In this document: piece by piece, positions 40,798 through 46,240 of the stretch | How positions within the stretch are numbered: the stretch's first letter is position 1 | How the letters are laid out: the number at the start of each line of letters is the position of its first letter | DNA from: Pochonia chlamydosporia 170 | Lineage: Eukaryota; Ascomycota; Sordariomycetes; Hypocreales; Clavicipitaceae | DNA length: 46,240 nt | Assembly (NCBI RefSeq): GCF_001653235.2 | Contig: NW_019154063.1 | Span: 1 to 46,240 of the forward strand | Direction: 5' to 3' | Made by a program: the position numbers and the translations under genes | The notes under the pieces: model-generated | What the model saw: the letters and a program-made list of their open reading frames with translations, nothing else | What the model was told of the DNA's origin: nothing | Database searches by the model: none

Positions 40798-42805
40798 AGT
40801 GGACCAAGCAATTAGCCATAGTGCCAGACAACTGTGGTACCACATAAGGTCGAGCATACCTACGCCGAAGGCGGCAATTGTATTGAATGAGAATTATCTG
40901 AGGAGCAAGAACTCCATTAAGAGTTGCACGATTCCCGTGCAGCTCTTTATGCCGCAACGACCCAAAAGGCCATCCCTGATTATCTTGGCATGAGATAGGC
41001 AGCCTGTTTGGAATGACGCATTTATGGCATGATGTGCGGCAGAGGCACATGTAGGTCAAGCATTGAAAGTAAATTGCCTCCCGAATGGACGCTCTCTGGA
41101 GGTCACCAAACTTGGTGGGAACCCTCAGCCTTAGCTTAAAACGTTGACAGGTTTTGACCCAACTACTTGCCACCCCTAAAGTGGAATGATTTGACGGAAC
41201 GAGCATCTGCGTGTCAAGGCGAGGACTAAAACGTCAATCGATCGGCGCTGCTACTCTGTTTAAGGCTATGTGACGCCTCGCTAGCATAAATTGACGGGAC
41301 ATATTATGGTGGTGAATATGGGGTGGCTTGGAATCAATGCATTGATGCAACTCCACATATTGGAGAGCGTGGTTGGGAGTATCTGGCGAGTAACGCAACA
41401 GCGGTCTGGCAACAAAGCAGCACTCCAGGCCTCACGTACAGGCCCTTTGATTTGCTGAAGCGAAGAGTTGAACTGCGATTTCCCTCATCCGTCTTGGGAT
41501 AATCCACGCCTCTGCTCCCATTATTGCGCATGGCTCTCAAGCCCGACCGGGCATCATGTTGCAGCACAGCTCCGCTGACCTTGGCAGTTAGAAGGACAAA
41601 CAGTTGTTCACTTCGTCCAGTTTCTGGGCATCCGATTGAGCTAGACAGCCGCCCTGGCGTGCGGCTCACCGACTTTACAGCTTGAGCCAGAATTAACGGA
41701 ATGGGCGCCGAGTCGCTATCTGTCAGGACAACTTGTGGTTGCGCCGATAGCTGGTGGGTAAGGTTTGCATGCCACGGGGGTCGACTGCCCGGGAGCAGGC
41801 GTTGACAAGGTCGTTGTTCCAGGTAATCCCTGGACGGCGATCAAGCGGGTCCTGTAGTGACGTCTCGAGTCAGGGCTCATTATCGTATATGCAGCAGTCG
41901 GAAACTACTCATCCTGTATTTTCAGGTGTTCCGTCCCCAGGAAATTTGACCATTGGAAGGGTGCCAGGCCGTTGCCACGTGCCCCATGATTGATTGCAGC
42001 AAAATTGGTACCTGTGGAGCCAATGTTTAACATGATAACCTGCAATTTCGATTCGTTCACCTTCAGCTTTTTCTATAGCTTGTTAAAAATCGTGTTGGCA
42101 GCATGGCTAGTCCTTGCTGTCTTGGATGATGTTCCGCCAAGTGGGGCCATACGGGAACCGAGTCTAAAGATCCACATCCTTCGAGCAAGCAATTTCATCA
42201 CCCGGACAGCCCCATATCAAGGAGGCAGCGGAGACTCTTGTTTAGCACGCTTGTCGCTCTCGGCCATTGTGTTTTATATAACCCCATGGCCCTGGTTTGT
42301 ACCGTCATACCGCCAGAGTTGCATTTCTAGGTAGCCACTAGTTTTGATTCGTCCTTGGAGGCAATGGGTATCGACTATGTAGGAACATCGATATCATGGA
42401 GCATTACGGAGAACTACCCTTTGGGATTCCCGACACAGCCCGTTGCGACCATGGCCGTCACGAGAGGCCAATCAAGCGGTCCGTGCGTAATATTGTTACT
42501 CTGGAGTTGTTGTTGTTGCGACTCACATAGTACTGTACGCAAGTTGAATTTTAACGGAGTAATTGGTGGCTTTCTCACTGGCTTCCTTGGAATCGCGCAG
42601 GAATTTATGGACCAAGAGATTGGTAAACCCAGACAGGCACATAGCTGGTTTTCTCCATCCACATACCTTTGTGTAACGTTATCTCCCGCCGTTATTTCGT
42701 CTTTGAGTCCCCGGACTGTGACTGATTCTTCGCAACGGCTCTGATCTGGTTTGGTCTATTTGCAGTCTGGGGTCATAGGCCTCTGAAGAACAAACAAGAC
42801 AAAAA
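40798..42805. other. about 2 kb without a supported gene
   Basis: Several frames are open for 80-130 codons (for example 42355-42744 plus and 41334-41669 minus) without recognisable motifs. A short plus segment around 41672-41755 (LQLEPELTEWAPSRYLSG, then ggtaagg) looks like an exon end but could not be extended. The stretch 40915-40995 (DSRAALYAATTQKAIPDYLG in one frame) may be transposon-derived. The native 3' flank of the ABC gene may lie here. Confidence 0.35.
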
Positions 42806-45800
42806 ATGATCTCACAAACAACTCAAGAGTTACTGGAGCGGTATACTGGCAAGGAGGTGCCGTATTCATTTAACGGCGGGTACGTGTGTTTAAGTTACGC
42901 CATTAGCCTGGTTGGGACAGGCACCACACTGGAGTTGATCAGAAGAAGAACATCACATAGGGGAATGCATAACATGTAAGTAAATTCGGCTGCGTTTCTT
43001 TTGCATTTGGTCTGTCCATTATAGCTAAGCAATGTTGTCGTAGGTCACTACTGGTCGGCGCTGCTATTGCCATGGGTGGTATTGCCATTTGGTCCATGGT
43101 AAGTCCAACTCTACACTTTAAACGGCGAGATGTAGAGGGTACGATCCTATTCGAATCATCGTTCCCTAACATGACATACGGTCAGCATTTCATCGGGAAC
43201 AGAGCTATTGATATGCTGGACGGCAATGAAACCTTCCAAATCACCTACTCCACTGCTCTGACCTTCACGTCACTCCTCGTCCCAATTCTTGTCCTCATCC
43301 TTGCATTCCTCAGTATCAGCGGCAATGGCAAAATTCGATGGTGGCGAATCGGTCTCGCGGGATTACTCTCCGGCGATGCAATCTGCGGCATGCACTACCT
43401 TGCTGATTCATCTATAACCAATTACAAAAGCTCCTATCAACTTTCATATCTTATTGGCTCCGTTGTCATTGCCGTGTTCGCTAGTACGACTACACTGGCG
43501 TTGTTTTTCGTTTTCGAAAGTAGTTGGAAGAATGCATGGTGGAAAAGATTGGGATGTGCAATGGTTCTTGCAGGAGCTGTGTCTGGCATGCATTGGTGTG
43601 CGGCTGCCGGTACGAATTATAGACTCTTGAAGGTTACGCGAAGAGAGGGGATGTCTCGACAGGACGCTATGATTGTGGTGATTTGCTTGGTGAGCTGCAT
43701 ATCGTCAAATTTTTGATTCGTGGAGGTATGACTTGTGGTACTAACCTTGCAAAGGCTATTTGCGGAGGCATAGCGATGACTGGTCTGGCAGTGTACGTCA
43801 GTTGGGTCAGACGCGACTATGCCAGCAAATCGCAACAAGTAGTTCTCGCTGCCTGTGTCTTTGATAAAAAGGGCCGTATCATGGTTAGCCAAGACGGTTA
43901 CTTGCCCAGCGAAGTCGTCACTGATACGTATTTACCGAAAGTCTGTCGCCCCGAAACACTCTTGTATCTTAAACAGGTCATCGTATTAATCCTCATTAAT
44001 ACAGTCCAATGATGATTACTTCAATACCAACCACCCGTTCTTCCACTGGATGTTCCTCGCTTCCCGCAACTGGAACACAATCAACACAGTCATGAGCAAA
44101 ATGGTTGACCACATCTCTCTCCTTGCACAAAGCAACAACGGCAGAGTCAGCGTCAAACTCGTTGGCGAGGACGGAGTCCTAGTCGAGGACTATGACACCA
44201 TCCTCCGGGAGCTGTTCTGTGTAACTGCCAACGCGCTTGCCGACAAGACCAAAGAGACGCTTAACAACGTCGGTGTGTTATGGGACGAAATCTTCGTAAC
44301 AGGCGAATCGTCGAGGCATGTCGCTCCCCGCCACCGGGTCTTAAATAGCGATAAATTCAGTCTGCACAGTTTTGCTGAGAAGGGTGACTTCCAGCAACAC
44401 AACGCTGAAGACTACGGACAGGGATATCTCATGTTCCTTGTTCGTACGGTCAATGACAAACGAGATATTGAGAAGCTTGAAGCCTCTGGGTATCGATTTG
44501 CTGAAGTCCATCGGGCAGTGAGTTCTATTCGGTCGAACATGCACATCGGGACTGCAGATCTAGAGTCTCGACTTCGCAACATGTCCAACCAGAAGGACAA
44601 GATTACCATGCGCACTCCACGGGTCCATGTGGGCATGTTTGCTGTTCGCGCTCGTCCGGACAGGGGCGGATTTGACGTCCTTGCTCAAAAAGCAGCCAAG
44701 GATTTGCTTCCTTCTGTGGCTATGCCAATGGACCACCTTGAACCGAGGCATTCTGAATTCCTAAATTGCATACGGGGCATGACACTAGCCACTATCTTGC
44801 TGAAGCTTGAAAAGCAAAAAATGCTTGGTTCGCCACGAGAAATGTTGTTTGTGTCCGATCTCCGAGATGCCGTCTCTGGTCTGAGAGTATTGCTCGACAA
44901 TGAGCTTTTTGACCATGCAACCTTGTTACCAAGGGAGGTTCAATTGCCTTGCTCTGGCAACGAAGGAGGTGAATTCCAATCAAAACGCACACTCATCGTA
45001 TTTAAATTCGTTGTCCCTATTCACACTACTATTGTCTCGCCTCAATGCGAGTTCACCCCACTTAGTCTGTTCAAGATGCGTCAACTTGCGCGTGAACGCT
45101 CCGCCCACGTCGAGTTTTCACACATGGTACATCGTGACATTTCGTCCGTTATGCACCAAATGTCACCTGAGCGTCCTAGCATCATGTCACGGCTTCCAAC
45201 CAGGTACATTTCGGGAGCTCTGGAGAAGGTCAGAGACCATTTGCGTGGTCACGAGAGGCTTGGAACCTTGCCTCCGTTGTCGTCTGCTAGAAGTCAGGAA
45301 CAGTTCTCTAACTTGGCATCGCATCCTAGCTCCATACACCGAGGTGAGGAGCGAAGTTTTGAAGATGTACCACAGACGTCGTCAGCAAGTAACTATCCTG
45401 CCATAAAGGAACCAGACGGCTCCTCACATAAAGCCCAAAGCCAGCGAAAGAAGTTCCAAGTCTTGGGAGGAATTATGGTATCGCAAGAAGTGTCAATCAA
45501 TGTTCAAGAAGTATATTATATACCTGTATCAGTTTCTCCCCGTATGCGCTGTAGCTAACCATTTGGTCCATAGACACAAGACAAAGAGCAAGACTTCGAC
45601 TCCTTTGAACAAGATGGCACTAAACCAGCTACTCTTCGCTCCCGAGAAGGCACCGAAGACCAAGTAGAAAACTCTTACACAGCCACCGCCACAGGTGCAA
45701 TCATCTCCGCACAAGGCAGGAAGCAAAAAGCTGCCTTTGTAGATGAATTGCTTGCTCTAAGTGTGCTGGCAGACAAACGGACGCAGAAACAGAAGCTGGT

Positions 45801-45840
45801 TTTGGAGATAGACCACATATGCGACAAGCTTTCCTATTGA
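42806..45840 (+). CDS. MHYT-domain membrane signalling protein, six exons, 895 aa
   Basis: Exons are 42806-42975, 43044-43098, 43186-43689, 43755-43940, 44005-45510 and 45574-45840, summing to 2688 nt in frame. The introns are 63-87 nt with standard ends. The N-terminal third is a multi-pass membrane region with three MHYT-type motifs: MHFI across the second intron (about residue 75), MHYL (about 144) and MHWC (about 210). MHYT repeats are proposed to sense diatomic gases through a metal. The long cytoplasmic part begins with VFDKKGRIMVSQDGYLP, PAS-like in character, and ends in a polar, low-complexity region and a helical tail. No kinase or cyclase domain is visible. Fungal proteins with this layout exist but their function is poorly known. 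It appears intact. Confidence 0.88.
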
Positions 45841-46240
45841 AAGCCTCGACGCATACTTCATCACTGCATAGATAATGTTTAATCTGTTACGACGTCAAGT
45901 ACTCTGACTGTCCAAGACCCAAGCCAAATCAAATTAGATCAAATCTGATCTTTCTCTTTCCAAACCAGCTCAAGTTGGTGTATTTATTTGCAAGCCTGTC
46001 CCCAAGGCAATAGGAAAGCGTAGATACATAGAAACGGTTTCCGACTCTCATGACTGACCCCAGTCCAGGGTTCAAAGTCACTACACACCACTACACATTC
46101 GGGGATATGGAATGGATATGGATGATGACTAAGATCACGGCCGTGGTATGGATGGATATGTATCCATAATGGATGTGAGTCCACATGTGGCAGGAATTTC
46201 CACATTCTCAGTATGGTAGTAAGAGTCCGTGGTCAATCCG
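45841..46240. other. 3' flank of MHYT gene
   Basis: No gene seen. Imperfect ggatat/atggat repeats lie at about 46100-46180. Confidence 0.4.

Noticed and set aside
42355..42744. 129-codon plus frame before the MHYT gene
   Set aside because: Irregular composition, no motif and no splice sites linking it to the MHYT exons.
35095..45840. ABC transporter and MHYT protein as one functional operon-like unit
   Set aside because: They are 2.8 kb apart with a transposon remnant between, and fungi rarely use operons; nothing links their functions.
1..46240. CRISPR arrays, rRNA genes or bacterial-type features
   Set aside because: No regularly spaced repeats or rRNA-like sequence; introns and element types are fungal.

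Overview
This window looks like a transposon-rich accessory stretch of a filamentous ascomycete (Pezizomycotina) genome. The evidence is short introns of about 50-90 nt with GT...AG ends and CTRAC-like branch points, secreted enzyme families typical of ascomycetes, an MHYT signalling protein, a SAT4/PTH11-like membrane protein, and a fungal set of transposons (hAT, Fot1/pogo, Ty1/copia, DUF3435/FluG). A Sordariomycete or Hypocrealean host is plausible, but nothing seen here proves it.

Layout, left to right. 1-2126: a hAT element on the minus strand, cut by the window edge, with a broken transposase. 2127-2363: the last codons of a cell-wall/GPI-anchored-like protein whose 5' part is displaced by that hAT. 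2825-4680: decayed copia gag and an LTR scrap. 5333-6837: two coding-like spliced units of unknown function. 7213-8478: a decayed second hAT family and the end of an unidentified element. 8479-10326: a complete but inactivated pogo element ending 10 bp beyond the stop codon of a secreted six-hairpin glycosidase (10337-12592, minus). 13315-18583: a full-length copia retrotransposon, intact by every test possible by eye. 18723-21785: a divergent pair made of an amidohydrolase with one nonsense codon and a SAT4-family membrane protein with one frameshift. 22859-24702: a third pogo transposase split by a 541-bp non-autonomous element. 25036-26090: a secreted M43 metalloprotease with three exons. 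26825-29000: PIF1-like helicase remnant, repeat clusters and LTR remnants. 29042-30149: a 3'-truncated pogo. 30277-31979: an N-terminally truncated DUF3435/FluG-domain protein with a tyrosine-recombinase-like core. 32618-32873: a solo LTR. 33805-34299: an unknown ORF. 35095-39996: a full-length ABCA-type ABC transporter. 39982-40797: a second hAT copy, inverted relative to the first, whose terminal repeat supplies the transporter's last codons and stop. 42806-45840: an intact six-exon MHYT-domain signalling protein.

The cellular genes that appear intact are the glycosidase, the metalloprotease, the ABC transporter (with an altered tail) and the MHYT protein. They do not form an obvious pathway. 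The amidohydrolase/SAT4 pair shares one intergenic region and may have been a small metabolic unit before each acquired a single disabling lesion. Mobile DNA occupies much of the sequence and repeatedly sits at gene 3' ends (2126, 10326, 39982). All calls come from reading the sequence. No database search was run, so family names rest on motif recognition.
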